Part shown: positions 1-10,151 of the stretch, one piece after another
Position numbering within the stretch: position 1 is the stretch's first letter
Layout of the letters: each line of letters begins with the position of its first letter
Source: Nocardia arthritidis NBRC 100137
GTDB taxonomy: Bacteria; Actinomycetota; Actinomycetes; Mycobacteriales; Mycobacteriaceae
Direction: 5' to 3'
Assembly (NCBI RefSeq): GCF_001612765.1
Contig: NZ_BDBB01000046.1
Span: 1 to 64,000, forward strand
DNA length: 64,000 nucleotides
Translations under genes and position numbers: made by a program
The notes under the pieces: model-generated
What the model was told of the DNA's origin: nothing
What the model saw: the letters and a program-made list of their open reading frames with translations, nothing else
Databases searched by the model: none

Positions 1-854
1 GCCGCCGCCGCGGCCGCCCGGACCGCGGCCTCCTCCGCTTTGCGCAGTGCGTCCCAGGCCAGGTATGCCTCGCGCTGGTCCTGTAGCCCCGCCACATTCT
101 GGCGCGCCTGATCCAGCCGGCCCTGGGCGTCCTGCCGTTGCCGCAGCAGGTCGTCGCGCTGGGCGGTCTGGCGGTCGAGTTCGGCCTTGGCCGCGGCGAC
201 CGCGTGCTCGGCGTCGGTCTTGCGTGCCGCGGCGACGGCGGCGGCCGCGTCGGCGTCCGACTTCGCGCGCCGGGCGCTGGAGTTCTTGTTGCCCTGATCG
301 ATCTGTGCGCGGCGCAGGCCGTCCAGCACCTGCCGGCGGTTCTTGGAGACGAGGTCGAGGAGCTGGGCACGGTCGAGCGCGACCGCGGGGGTGGCCGCCG
401 CGAGGTAGGTGACCATCGAGTCGGAGCCCGGCCGGGTATACACCTGGGTGGCGAACTGGTCGAAGTTGCGTCGCGCCTGGCCCACCCTGGCCGCGGCGCC
501 GGCCAAGGCGACTTGGGTGTCCACCACCACGGCGGCGGCCGCGTCGGCGGCGTCACGCGCGACCTGCAAGTCCACCAGCGCCTTGTTGACGTCCTCCCGG
601 CGCTGCGCGACGGCGTCGTCGAGCTGCCCCAGGTGGTGATCGACCACGGCGACCTGGTTGATCAGGGTGCCGACCTCGGCGACCCTCGCGTCGACCTGCG
701 CGCCCGCCTGCGCTATCTGGCCGTCGCTGGGATTTGGCGGAGGAGGCGGCACAGCGACGACCGGCCCGGCCGTGACCACTACAGCGACCGAGATCAGCAA
801 TCCCACAGCGATCAATATTCGGCGCCGGTAGGTCAGCGCGCCGTTGTTGCGCAT
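1..854 (-). CDS. ripA: NlpC/P60 peptidoglycan endopeptidase RipA, N-terminal part (cut by window start)
   Basis: The minus-strand frame is open from an ATG at 854 to the window edge (284 codons). Residues about 8–40 form a basic, hydrophobic, proline-ending signal peptide; the rest is an Ala/Gln/Asp-rich coiled coil, the N-terminal layout of RipA-type endopeptidases that split daughter cells. The NlpC/P60 catalytic domain would lie outside the window and was not seen. The ATG is preceded by TTGGAGGTGTTG, a good ribosome site. Position next to an Rv1476-type gene and acn matches M. tuberculosis ripA (Rv1477). Identification therefore rests on architecture and synteny. Confidence 0.85.
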   Translation of the reverse strand, partial: MRNNGALTYRRRILIAVGLLISVAVVVTAGPVVAVPPPPPNPSDGQIAQAGAQVDARVAEVGTLINQVAVVDHHLGQLDDAVAQRREDVNKALVDLQVARDAADAAAAVVVDTQVALAGAAARVGQARRNFDQFATQVYTRPGSDSMVTYLAAATPAVALDRAQLLDLVSKNRRQVLDGLRRAQIDQGNKNSSARRAKSDADAAAAVAAARKTDAEHAVAAAKAELDRQTAQRDDLLRQRQDAQGRLDQARQNVAGLQDQREAYLAWDALRKAEEAAVRAAAAA

Positions 855-1310
855 CAACACCTCCAAGGACCGGATTCCGGCAATCCTCGAGGGCATCAGG
901 CGGACCAAGACGCACTGTGGTCGACGGATGGCCTCTGACAACACTTATTCCCCATCAGGGACCATTCGAACCGTAAGACACTTGCGTCACCGACGAAACA
1001 ACATTCACGCAACTATGCGGCCCGGTTTCATCATTGCTGAAAGTTTGCTATATGCGACCTGCGGTTCAGTCAGATGAAACAAACCAACTGTTCGGAAAAT
1101 TAGCTGAATGGAAACTGGAGGCGCTGGTTATCCCCATGGACCCACCTGCGACAGCCTTCGCATCCAGCGAAGAATAGGCCGGGGAGACAGCAGGCAACGG
1201 CGACATCGCGCAGCCGAGGGCGGCCGAACGGGTGCGAACCTCAGACAATGCGAGTGATCGCGACCGATCGTGGCGCGGCGTGCCGCAGCCTCGGCTGGTG
1301 GAGCCTGGGG
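855..1310 (-). promoter_or_regulatory. Long untranslated leader/intergenic region of ripA
   Basis: 456 bases lie between the stop of the Rv1476-like gene and the ripA start. The ripA-proximal 250 bases are clearly more AT-rich than the surroundings, so a promoter and long leader are likely. Actinobacterial ripA and rpf genes are often controlled by MtrA or by c-di-AMP riboswitches, but I could not match a convincing consensus for either. No coding frame here looks real. Confidence 0.4.
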
Positions 1311-1883
1311 CTACTCGCCCTCCGGAGCCTGCCGATCTCTCGCCACTCGCACCGGCTCGGCGTCGTTCGCCGCGCGCCGGACCTTGAGCCAGTACAACCC
1401 CGCGATGGCCGCCGCCGTACCCACCAGCAGCGTCCCGGTGATCGCGGTCCAGGACACCGACTCCGGCGTCTCCAGGCGGGCGACGAAGATGCTCGCGGCC
1501 TCCCCGCTCTTGCCCTGGGTGCCCTTGGCGGCGTCCTCGGCCCATTCCAACCGCACCCGGCTGATCGCGTCGCTGTAGGTGCCGATCCAGTCGTCGCTGA
1601 GAACGACGACCGTGCCGTGCTGCGTCTTGCCCACCTCGGTGGCCAGGTCCCGTAGGCTCGAGTCGTGTCCTGGATTGCCGGGGACGACCACGATGCTCAG
1701 CGGGATTCCCTGCGAACGCGCCTCCGCGGCGATGGTGGCCAGTTCCGCCTTGTCCTTACCGGTCAGCGTGGCGACGTGATCGTCGGCCAGATCGGCGTTG
1801 AGCGAGCGCACGGTGTCGGTGGTGACATTCGGCGGCAATTCGGCGGCCATAGGGGTGAAAACCGAGTTGTGCGGGGCGGTCAT
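1311..1883 (-). CDS. Rv1476-family single-pass membrane protein
   Basis: A 190-aa protein whose N-terminal 140 residues form a soluble alpha/beta domain, with SIVVVP and TVVVLSDDW strands typical of Rv1476-family (DUF6676-like) proteins. One transmembrane helix follows near residues 148–168, then a short basic cytoplasmic tail. The frame is open much further upstream, but that part would cover the acn promoter and operator; the ATG at 1883 gives the family length (Rv1476 is about 186 aa). The ribosome site is weak, so the start is moderately sure. It precedes ripA on the same strand, as in mycobacteria. Its function is unknown; a cell-envelope role is inferred from the neighbour. Confidence 0.8.
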   Translation of the reverse strand: MTAPHNSVFTPMAAELPPNVTTDTVRSLNADLADDHVATLTGKDKAELATIAAEARSQGIPLSIVVVPGNPGHDSSLRDLATEVGKTQHGTVVVLSDDWIGTYSDAISRVRLEWAEDAAKGTQGKSGEAASIFVARLETPESVSWTAITGTLLVGTAAAIAGLYWLKVRRAANDAEPVRVARDRQAPEGE

Positions 1884-2040
1884 CTTCCATCCGGTCTGTC
1901 GAGCCGCATCGGCAACCGAAGCGACGGGCATCCAACACTGCAGGTCGAGCAAGATCCCCCTTGCTGGCTCGAAAGCACAGTACGCGACGGAGTGTCGCAT
2001 TCCGCGCGCACGGCACGCCGAACCGCCCCCTGGTGTTTCA

Positions 2041-2056
2041 CAGGACAAGCGTACTG
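2041..2056 (+). promoter_or_regulatory. AcnR-type operator in the acn promoter
   Basis: CAGGACAAGCGTACTG is a near-palindrome and agrees, as I recall it, with the published corynebacterial/mycobacterial AcnR motif CAGNACnnncGTACTG. It overlaps or abuts a likely -10 element (TAAGGT, 2058–2063) and lies 114 bases before the acn start, where a repressor would block transcription. Confidence 0.8.
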
Positions 2057-2169
2057 TTAAGGTCGTAGGCGCGAGGAACCGGCGCTCCAGCGGCACCGGA
2101 GCACCTCCGAAGACTCGGCCGCCGGCACAGCCCCGTCGGTGGCCGCCCTCACAGACGAGTGGAGCTGAC

Positions 2170-4989
<2,820 letters not shown>

Positions 4990-4991
4990 TT

Positions 4992-5010
4992 GCGCCGCCT
5001 TCGGCGGCGC
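4992..5010 (+). terminator. Hairpin terminator of acn
   Basis: A perfect 8-bp stem (GCGCCGCC / GGCGGCGC) with a 3-base loop starts two bases after the acn stop codon. There is no T-run, which is common for actinobacterial terminators. Confidence 0.6.
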
Positions 5011-5105
5011 GTGTTCGCGCCCCTGAAGTCTCGTGTTTGCGCGCCCGAGACTCGCGCCTGCGGCGCATACGCTTCGGGCACGCGAACACGAGACGGGCGC
5101 GAACG
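5010..5105. repeat. Cluster of four CGTGTTCGCGCCC-like repeats forming a long hairpin
   Basis: Two direct copies (5010–5022, 5032–5046) and two inverted copies (5076–5090, 5095–5105) of the same short motif. The arms 5028–5046 and 5076–5094 pair over 19 bases with two mismatches. It lies between the acn terminator and the acnR leader, and may be an intergenic palindromic repeat. Confidence 0.6.
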
Positions 5106-5229
5106 TCGCTCGTAAGACTCGCTCCCGGCGGAGTTGCGTCAGCGCAAGCGGCGGCGGGTCCGCGAGCACCGGGTTGTCAGTGCTCTCGGCACCGCCGTCC
5201 TGGTCGCTCGGATCACTGCTCGCCTCGCT

Positions 5230-5274
5230 CGTACTGTGAGAACCCCCGCATCGGTGGACCGTCGATGCGGGGGT
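5230..5274 (+). promoter_or_regulatory. acnR leader: AcnR half-site and perfect hairpin
   Basis: CGTACTG at 5230–5236 repeats the right half of the AcnR operator. Directly after it ACCCCCGCATCG (5242–5253) and CGATGCGGGGGT (5263–5274) form a perfect 12-bp stem with a 9-base loop, ending 15 bases before the acnR ribosome site. It could be a terminator for read-through from acn or an mRNA leader structure. Confidence 0.45.
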
Positions 5275-5299
5275 CCGTGTTTCCCCACTGGAGGATTCC

Positions 5300-5878
5300 G
5301 TGCCCAAGGTCAGTGACGATCACCTCGCCGCCCGGCGCAGCCAGATTCTCGACGGAGCACGCCGCTGCTTCGCCGAATACGGCTACGACGGCGCCACCGT
5401 GCGCCGCCTCGAGGAGGAGATCGGGCTATCCAGGGGCGCCATCTTCCACCACTTCCGCGACAAGGACGCGCTGTTTCTCGCCCTCGCCCAAGAGGACGCA
5501 GAACGCATGGCCGACGTCGCGGCCAACCAGGGCATCGTGCAGGTGATGCGCGACATGCTCGCCCATCCCGAGCAGTTCAACTGGCTCGGAACGCGGTTGG
5601 AGATCGCGCGGCGGCTGCGCACCGATCCCGAATTCCGCGCGGGCTGGACCCAGCGTTCGGCCGAACTCACCGCCGCCACCCTGGCCCGCCTGGAACGCCG
5701 CAAGGCCGCGGGCGCACTGCGCGACGACGTGCCCACCGACGTCCTGCTCGGCTACCTCGATCTGGTCCTCGACGGGCTGATCGCCCGGATCGCCTCCGGG
5801 CACACCAACGAGAACCTCTCCGCCGTCCTGGATCTCGTCGAGGCGTCGGTCCGCTCGCCCGCCTCTCCGGGTCTTTAG
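5300..5878 (+). CDS. acnR: TetR-family repressor of aconitase, AcnR
   Basis: A 192-aa TetR regulator. The HTH at about residues 30–55 reads GATVRRLEEEIGLSRGAIFHHF, with FRDKDALFLA after it; the C-terminal helical domain should bind the effector. The GTG start at 5300 follows CTGGAGGATTCC. Its position directly after acn matches corynebacterial AcnR and Rv1474c, repressors of acn known to respond to citrate-Mg. A perfect-fit operator stands before acn, and a half-site before this gene suggests autoregulation. Assignment rests on synteny, family and operator. Confidence 0.88.
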   Translation: MPKVSDDHLAARRSQILDGARRCFAEYGYDGATVRRLEEEIGLSRGAIFHHFRDKDALFLALAQEDAERMADVAANQGIVQVMRDMLAHPEQFNWLGTRLEIARRLRTDPEFRAGWTQRSAELTAATLARLERRKAAGALRDDVPTDVLLGYLDLVLDGLIARIASGHTNENLSAVLDLVEASVRSPASPGL

Positions 5879-5953
5879 ACCGGTACGAACTCTCGTATGC
5901 GGGCCGCGACGACGAGCGCGGACAGCGGGACCGTCCGCGCTCGCGACAAGGGC

Positions 5954-6748
5954 TCAGTGCGTCGTATTGATGTACTCGGCGGCGTGCGTGGTCCACGGAA
6001 CGGTCGTCCCGGGCATCTGCTGGTGGTTGTAGAGGACGTGCTGGCCATAGGGCCACGGGGTGAGGTAGCCGACGACGCCGCGGACCGCCGCGGTGTAGCG
6101 GTCGAGGTTGCCGATCGGGTCGTGCAGCAGGATCTCGAGCAGTTCGGCGAAGATCAGCGGTGCGACGTCGCCGATGCGGGCGCCCTCCACGAAGGAGAAC
6201 GGCGAGATACCCACGTCGATGACGCGCAACGGCGAGTTGCCCGGTGACGCGGTGATGATGTCGCCGGGGTTGGCGTACTCGCGGACCGCGACGGAGGCGG
6301 GCCACGCGCCGCGCTGCCCGTGCAGGCCGAATGTGTTCGCGGGGCAGAGATTCCCGACCGACTGCCCAGCACGGCGCAGCGGGTTGGCGATGTTCACCAC
6401 GAAGGCGATCTCCAGCGGCGTGCCGTTCGTGTTCTCGTACTTCCCCGCGTGGACGCCCTCCAGGATCCGGCTGGCGCAGATACCGCCGAGCGAATAGCTC
6501 AGCAGGCCGCAGACATTCGGCGAGTCCTGGATCGCCTTCACCCCGGCAGCGACGCCGAGCCGCACCGACGTCTCCAGCGAAGGGCCCCACGCCTCGGGCA
6601 CCGGCCCCACCGACGCGGGCCAATCCGGTTCGAAGCAGCTGAACTTCCCGGTATCGAGTAGTTTCGTGACGTCGTGCAGCATGCCCGCGGGCGTTCCTTC
6701 GGAGTTGCGCGGCTCGCCGGTGCCGCGGAGAGTGATGATGTCGATCAT
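5954..6748 (-). CDS. Lysin B/cutinase-like alpha/beta hydrolase
   Basis: A 264-aa protein without signal peptide or membrane segment. It opens with a beta strand and LRGTGEP, and has a nucleophile elbow at residues 84–89 (SYSLGG, candidate Ser86). The layout resembles mycobacteriophage lysin B and PE-PPE/cutinase-type esterases that cut ester bonds to mycolic acids. The ATG at 6748 sits behind a near-perfect AAGGAGG; the frame upstream of it is noise. No phage genes flank it. Substrate is not shown by the sequence; another serine esterase or lipase function is equally possible. Confidence 0.6.
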   Translation of the reverse strand: MIDIITLRGTGEPRNSEGTPAGMLHDVTKLLDTGKFSCFEPDWPASVGPVPEAWGPSLETSVRLGVAAGVKAIQDSPNVCGLLSYSLGGICASRILEGVHAGKYENTNGTPLEIAFVVNIANPLRRAGQSVGNLCPANTFGLHGQRGAWPASVAVREYANPGDIITASPGNSPLRVIDVGISPFSFVEGARIGDVAPLIFAELLEILLHDPIGNLDRYTAAVRGVVGYLTPWPYGQHVLYNHQQMPGTTVPWTTHAAEYINTTH

Positions 6749-6908
6749 CGTGTCCTCCTTGCACAACCGCACCGACCCCTTCGGCACGGAATCTCAAGGT
6801 AGACCCGCGGCGCCCCGCTGACACGAGTATCGGGCTACCTCATCGCAGCGCGAGTTCTCCCATGTAGAACGCGATTCGACGGATCGAGGGGTGCGTTGGC
6901 TACCGCCA

Positions 6909-7415
6909 CTACGCGTCCGGTTCCATACTGGTCAGCAGGATTCGCGCGATTCGGTCCAGTTCTGTCCGTTCCCCCGCGGTGAGTACCGACAGCATCCTGG
7001 TCTCGTTCGCGATGTGCTCGGTGACCACGGTGTCGACGAGTTCCCGCCCCGCCGTGGTGAGGGCGACGCGCACTGCCCTGCGGTCCTGGGCGTCGGCGAC
7101 GCGCCGTACCAGCCCCGCCGATTCCAGCCGGTCCAGCCGTCCGGTCATACCCGCTCGCGACAGCATCAGTGTGTCGGCGAGCACCGACGGGTTGAGTTCG
7201 AACGGCTCGCCCGAACGACGCAGCGCGGCAAGCACATCGAACTCGCCGCGCTGCAGGCCGTGCTTGCCGAACACCGCCTCGATCTCACGCTGGGCCACCA
7301 CCAGCAGCCTGCCAAGGCGTCCCACGACGGCCATCGCTTCGAGGTCGAGGTCCGGCCGTTCGCGCTCCCACTGCGCCACGATCGCGTCGACGGCATCCGT
7401 TCTTCGCTCGGTCAT
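6909..7415 (-). CDS. MarR-family transcriptional regulator
   Basis: A 168-aa winged-helix protein of standard MarR length. The recognition part is NPSVLADTLMLSRAGMTGRLDRLESAGLVRR (described in halves: NPSVLADTLMLS then RAGMTGRLDRLE), followed by the wing with DAQDRRAVRVALT. The ATG at 7415 is chosen because the upstream extension would run across the divergent promoter; no clear ribosome site precedes it, so a leaderless message is possible. It is transcribed away from a cupin gene, and palindromes fill the shared 71-bp gap, which is the usual arrangement for a MarR protein controlling itself and its neighbour. Confidence 0.85.
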   Translation of the reverse strand: MTERRTDAVDAIVAQWERERPDLDLEAMAVVGRLGRLLVVAQREIEAVFGKHGLQRGEFDVLAALRRSGEPFELNPSVLADTLMLSRAGMTGRLDRLESAGLVRRVADAQDRRAVRVALTTAGRELVDTVVTEHIANETRMLSVLTAGERTELDRIARILLTSMEPDA

Positions 7416-7440
7416 GGACAAGATCTTATTCGGCAGGTTA

Positions 7441-7473
7441 TAGTTCGATAGCGAATTATCAATCACCGAACTA
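7441..7473. promoter_or_regulatory. MarR operator region between marR and cupin genes
   Basis: TAGTTCG (7441–7447) and CGAACTA (7467–7473) are perfect inverted arms; between them GATAGCGAATTATC (7447–7460) is an imperfect palindrome. The region is AT-rich and lies in the divergent promoter, so it is the likely MarR binding site. Confidence 0.6.
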
Positions 7474-7486
7474 TTTGGAGACTTCG

Positions 7487-7990
7487 ATGACCATCCCCGC
7501 CCCACGCAAGGACGTCGCGATCCGGCAGCCTCAGGATGCGGAAGTCCTGCGCACCACGTCGGTCACATTGCGCCTGCTGATCGACGCCGAGGAGGCCGGC
7601 GGCGGGCTGAGCACGCTCGAGGTGAACATGGATCGCGGCGCGGACGGCGCGGCGCCGCACTATCACACGCGTTCCGACGAGCTGTTCTACGTCGCCGAGG
7701 GCGAACTGCAACTTCTGGCCGGTGACCGCATCGTCACCGTCGGCGCGGGCGGTTCCATCGTGGTGCCGAAATTCATGCCGCACGCCTTCGGTGCCGCACC
7801 GGACAGCACAGCGCGGATCCTGATCGCGCTGACCCCCGGCGTGCAGCGTTTCGAGTACTTCCGGCTACTGGAACGGATCGCCGCGGGCAAGTCGACGATG
7901 ACGGATCTCGCTGCCGCTCAAGACGAGTTCGACAACCACTTCATCGACGCACCCGCTTGGTGGGCGGAGCGCAACGCGAACCGGAACTGA
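7487..7990 (+). CDS. Cupin-domain protein
   Basis: A 167-aa single-domain cupin. The first motif gives His58, His60 and Glu65 (HYHTRSDELFYVAEGE) and the second gives His99 (PKFMPHAF), so a metal centre is expected. Such proteins include small dioxygenases and isomerases; the substrate cannot be read from the sequence. The ATG at 7487 lies 6 bases after GGAG. It is divergent from the MarR gene and probably under its control. Confidence 0.82.
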   Translation: MTIPAPRKDVAIRQPQDAEVLRTTSVTLRLLIDAEEAGGGLSTLEVNMDRGADGAAPHYHTRSDELFYVAEGELQLLAGDRIVTVGAGGSIVVPKFMPHAFGAAPDSTARILIALTPGVQRFEYFRLLERIAAGKSTMTDLAAAQDEFDNHFIDAPAWWAERNANRN

Positions 7991-8336
7991 GGACAGGCAC
8001 GGGTCTCGGATCCGGCTGCGCGCGAGCGGATTCGAGTGAAGCGTTCACCAAGCGGTCGCACCCGGCCGGGCCAGGGGCGCGAAAGTACAAATGCACAGCC
8101 GCCACTATCGGGCTATGGACACCGGCCGTTCGGCATGTGAGATCGGCTCCATGATTGCGCTGTAAGTATTTCCAGCCTACCGGAAAACTTTCGGCATTCG
8201 GCCGTTATGGATCGGAATTCGGTTTGTCACAAGCCGGGAAATCTCGCGATCCGAGCCGATAGCGTCCTTCATCGCGATATGATCGCTCACACGCTTGGGG
8301 GTCGTGGCAAATCGTGAGCAGATCGGAGAACCGGCT
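7991..8336 (+). promoter_or_regulatory. Non-coding gap with promoter of the RiPP-like cassette
   Basis: 346 bases with no credible gene. The second half is AT-richer. TATGAT at 8278–8283 is a good -10 box, 53 bases before the precursor start at 8337; no clear -35 (GCCGAT sits at the right distance) is seen, and no terminator after the cupin gene is obvious. Confidence 0.45.
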
Positions 8337-8792
8337 ATGACCGACGCAATCCACCTTCCCGGGACGACGCCGAAGGATGACCGTGTTCCTCCGCTCCAGG
8401 GTCTGCTGGTCGCGGAATCGGACCGGCAGATCAGCGTGCGCGTCGCCGAGGGAACGTGGACGTTCAGTCGGTCCGATGTCCTGCGCGTGGTCGATTCCGC
8501 GGCACCCCGGACCGATCAGGACGGCCGCCCGGTACTGGTGGACATCCGCGCGGGCGCCACTGCCGATTTCACCCGCAGGCTGCGCATCGACCTGGTCGAT
8601 CGGCCGATGACCATCCCCGAGTCGCCGTCGGAGGCGCTGGGTGACGAGCAGCTGCGTCAGCTCACCGAAACCTGGGCCGACCGGCTGCAACTCGTAGACT
8701 GCCCGGGGTCGGGTGGGGCGACGTTCACCTACTGCCAGACCAAATCGATCCACGGCAGCGACGACGGCATCAACTGCGACAGCCTCGACTGA
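8337..8792 (+). CDS. Putative graspetide (ATP-grasp RiPP) precursor
   Basis: A 151-aa protein with no family I recognise. Residues about 18–115 look like a small folded beta-rich domain and helix; the last 30 residues change character: Cys122, then a Gly-rich hinge (PGSGGA), then a tail rich in Thr, Ser, Lys, Asp and Cys (Thr131, Cys133, Lys136, Ser137, Ser141, Asp142, Asp143, Cys147, Asp148, Asp151). Hydroxyl/lysine donors plus acidic acceptors are what graspetide ligases join into lactones and lactams. The ATG follows GGAG with 8-base spacing. The ATP-grasp gene starts 11 bases after the stop codon, so the pair is surely cotranscribed. The precursor role is inferred from this pairing; the long leader is unusual. 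Confidence 0.6.
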   Translation: MTDAIHLPGTTPKDDRVPPLQGLLVAESDRQISVRVAEGTWTFSRSDVLRVVDSAAPRTDQDGRPVLVDIRAGATADFTRRLRIDLVDRPMTIPESPSEALGDEQLRQLTETWADRLQLVDCPGSGGATFTYCQTKSIHGSDDGINCDSLD

Positions 8793-8803
8793 GCGGCAGG
8801 CGG

Positions 8804-9763
8804 ATGGCCGCACGCCGGCGCGGTTCGGTCCTGATCGTGTCCGAATCCGATGATCTACACGCCACCGCGATGGCGGCGACGCTGCGAGACCACTACGGTT
8901 TCGGCCCGATCCAGCTCGACCTGCGCGATTTCCCCCGTGAGTCCGGCAGCTTCCGGCTGGACCGGCTCGGCACCGCACGCTCGCTGTCGCACGTCATCGG
9001 TCTCGACGACGTCCGGTCGGTGTGGTGGCGACGCCCGCACCCCGCGCGGGTGCCCGCGGGTGTCCGCGCCTCGGACAACGATTTTCGCCAGGCCGAGTGC
9101 GACGGATTCATCCAGGGACTGCTCTGGTCCATCCCCGCCTACTGGGTCAACGACCCGGGTGCCGACCGCACCGCGGGACGCAAGATCGTGCAACTGGAAA
9201 CGGCGCTGCGGGCCGGGTTCGCGGTGCCGGAAACGCTGATCACCAACGATCCGGACGAGGCGCGCAGCTTCGTCGAATCCCGGCCCGGCCCGGTCGTTTA
9301 CAAACGCACCGGCACCAGCCGGGCGGAGTTCGCCGAGACCAGGATCATCTCCGAGGACGATTTCGCCAGGCTGGCCGCGATTCGTTCGGCGCCGACCACC
9401 TTCCAGGACTACATCGACGCCACCTGCGATCTGCGCGTGGTCTGGGTGGACGGCGTGGAATGGACCGTGCGCATCGACTCGCAGGCGGGCGTCGGCAAGG
9501 TCGACTCCCGGCTGGACACGTCGGTCGATTTCGTGCCCGACCACCTGCCTGCCTCGGTGAGCAAGTCGCTGGCCACGCTGATGGGCGCGCTCGGATTGTC
9601 CTTCGGTGTGCTCGACATTCGGCTCGGCCGCGACGGCGAGTACTACTTCCTCGAGGTCAACCCGCAGGGCCAGTTCGCCTACCTGGAGATCAAGACCGGT
9701 CTACCGATCTTCCGCAGCCTGGCCAACCTGCTGGTGGAAGGCGACGGCATGGTGGCGGGCTAG
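8804..9763 (+). CDS. MvdD-type ATP-grasp RiPP maturase
   Basis: A 319-aa ATP-grasp protein. The N-terminal domain carries the SVWWRRP signature of MvdD/TgmB-type peptide ligases; VVYKRTGTS holds the ATP-binding lysine; FQDYID and LRVVWVDG form the middle strand; VLDIRLGRDGEYYFLEVNP near residues 265–290 gives the Mg-binding Asp, Glu and Asn. In microviridin-type pathways such enzymes make ester or amide bonds between side chains of a precursor peptide. The only candidate substrate is the upstream 151-aa protein. No second ligase, acetyltransferase or transporter is adjacent. ATG at 8804; GGCAGGCGG before it serves as ribosome site. Confidence 0.85.
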   Translation: MAARRRGSVLIVSESDDLHATAMAATLRDHYGFGPIQLDLRDFPRESGSFRLDRLGTARSLSHVIGLDDVRSVWWRRPHPARVPAGVRASDNDFRQAECDGFIQGLLWSIPAYWVNDPGADRTAGRKIVQLETALRAGFAVPETLITNDPDEARSFVESRPGPVVYKRTGTSRAEFAETRIISEDDFARLAAIRSAPTTFQDYIDATCDLRVVWVDGVEWTVRIDSQAGVGKVDSRLDTSVDFVPDHLPASVSKSLATLMGALGLSFGVLDIRLGRDGEYYFLEVNPQGQFAYLEIKTGLPIFRSLANLLVEGDGMVAG

Positions 9764-10096
9764 TGATTTCGCGCTCCGCGCCGGACACGGGCACTCGCGC
9801 AGGTCCAGCGGGTAAACAGCCATGGCGGGCCGGTAGTGCGGCACAGACTCGATCAGCATCACCCCGGCGCCGGATTGCGTTGCGCCTGCGACCGATATCG
9901 TCCGAAAGGCCGTCACCGGGCGACCGACGATCCGGGCATCGACGCCGCCGGACAGCTCGGCGAGATAAGCATCCGATTCGGTGGCGTCGACATCGATCCG
10001 GTCGAGTGCTCCGACCGTGCCTGGTCCGTGGCCGGGCAACCCGACCGTGATCCGCGGCAGCAGGGTTCCGCACCGCGCGGTTGCCTCCGCCGGCAA
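9701..10096 (-). CDS. Possible small hypothetical protein or gene remnant
   Basis: In the gap after the ATP-grasp gene, one minus-strand frame has high GC at the third codon position and protein-like composition (for example AYLAELSGGVDARIVGRPV and GAGVMLIESVPHYRP). From a TTG at 10096 it would give 131 aa; it overlaps the end of the ATP-grasp gene by 63 bases, tail to tail. No ATG/GTG start with a ribosome site is visible, so it may be a decayed gene. I do not recognise the family. Confidence 0.3.
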   Translation of the reverse strand: MPAEATARCGTLLPRITVGLPGHGPGTVGALDRIDVDATESDAYLAELSGGVDARIVGRPVTAFRTISVAGATQSGAGVMLIESVPHYRPAMAVYPLDLRECPCPARSAKSLARHHAVAFHQQVGQAAEDR

Positions 10097-10151
10097 CGTG
10101 TCCCCACGTGCGGACGGCCCTCGCGGCGCGGATCCACGCGCCGTTACGGCG

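Noticed and set aside
855..1310. c-di-AMP (ydaO) riboswitch before ripA
   Set aside because: I saw short resemblances (GGTGGGTCC, CAGCTAA) but not the ordered consensus blocks, so I do not call it.
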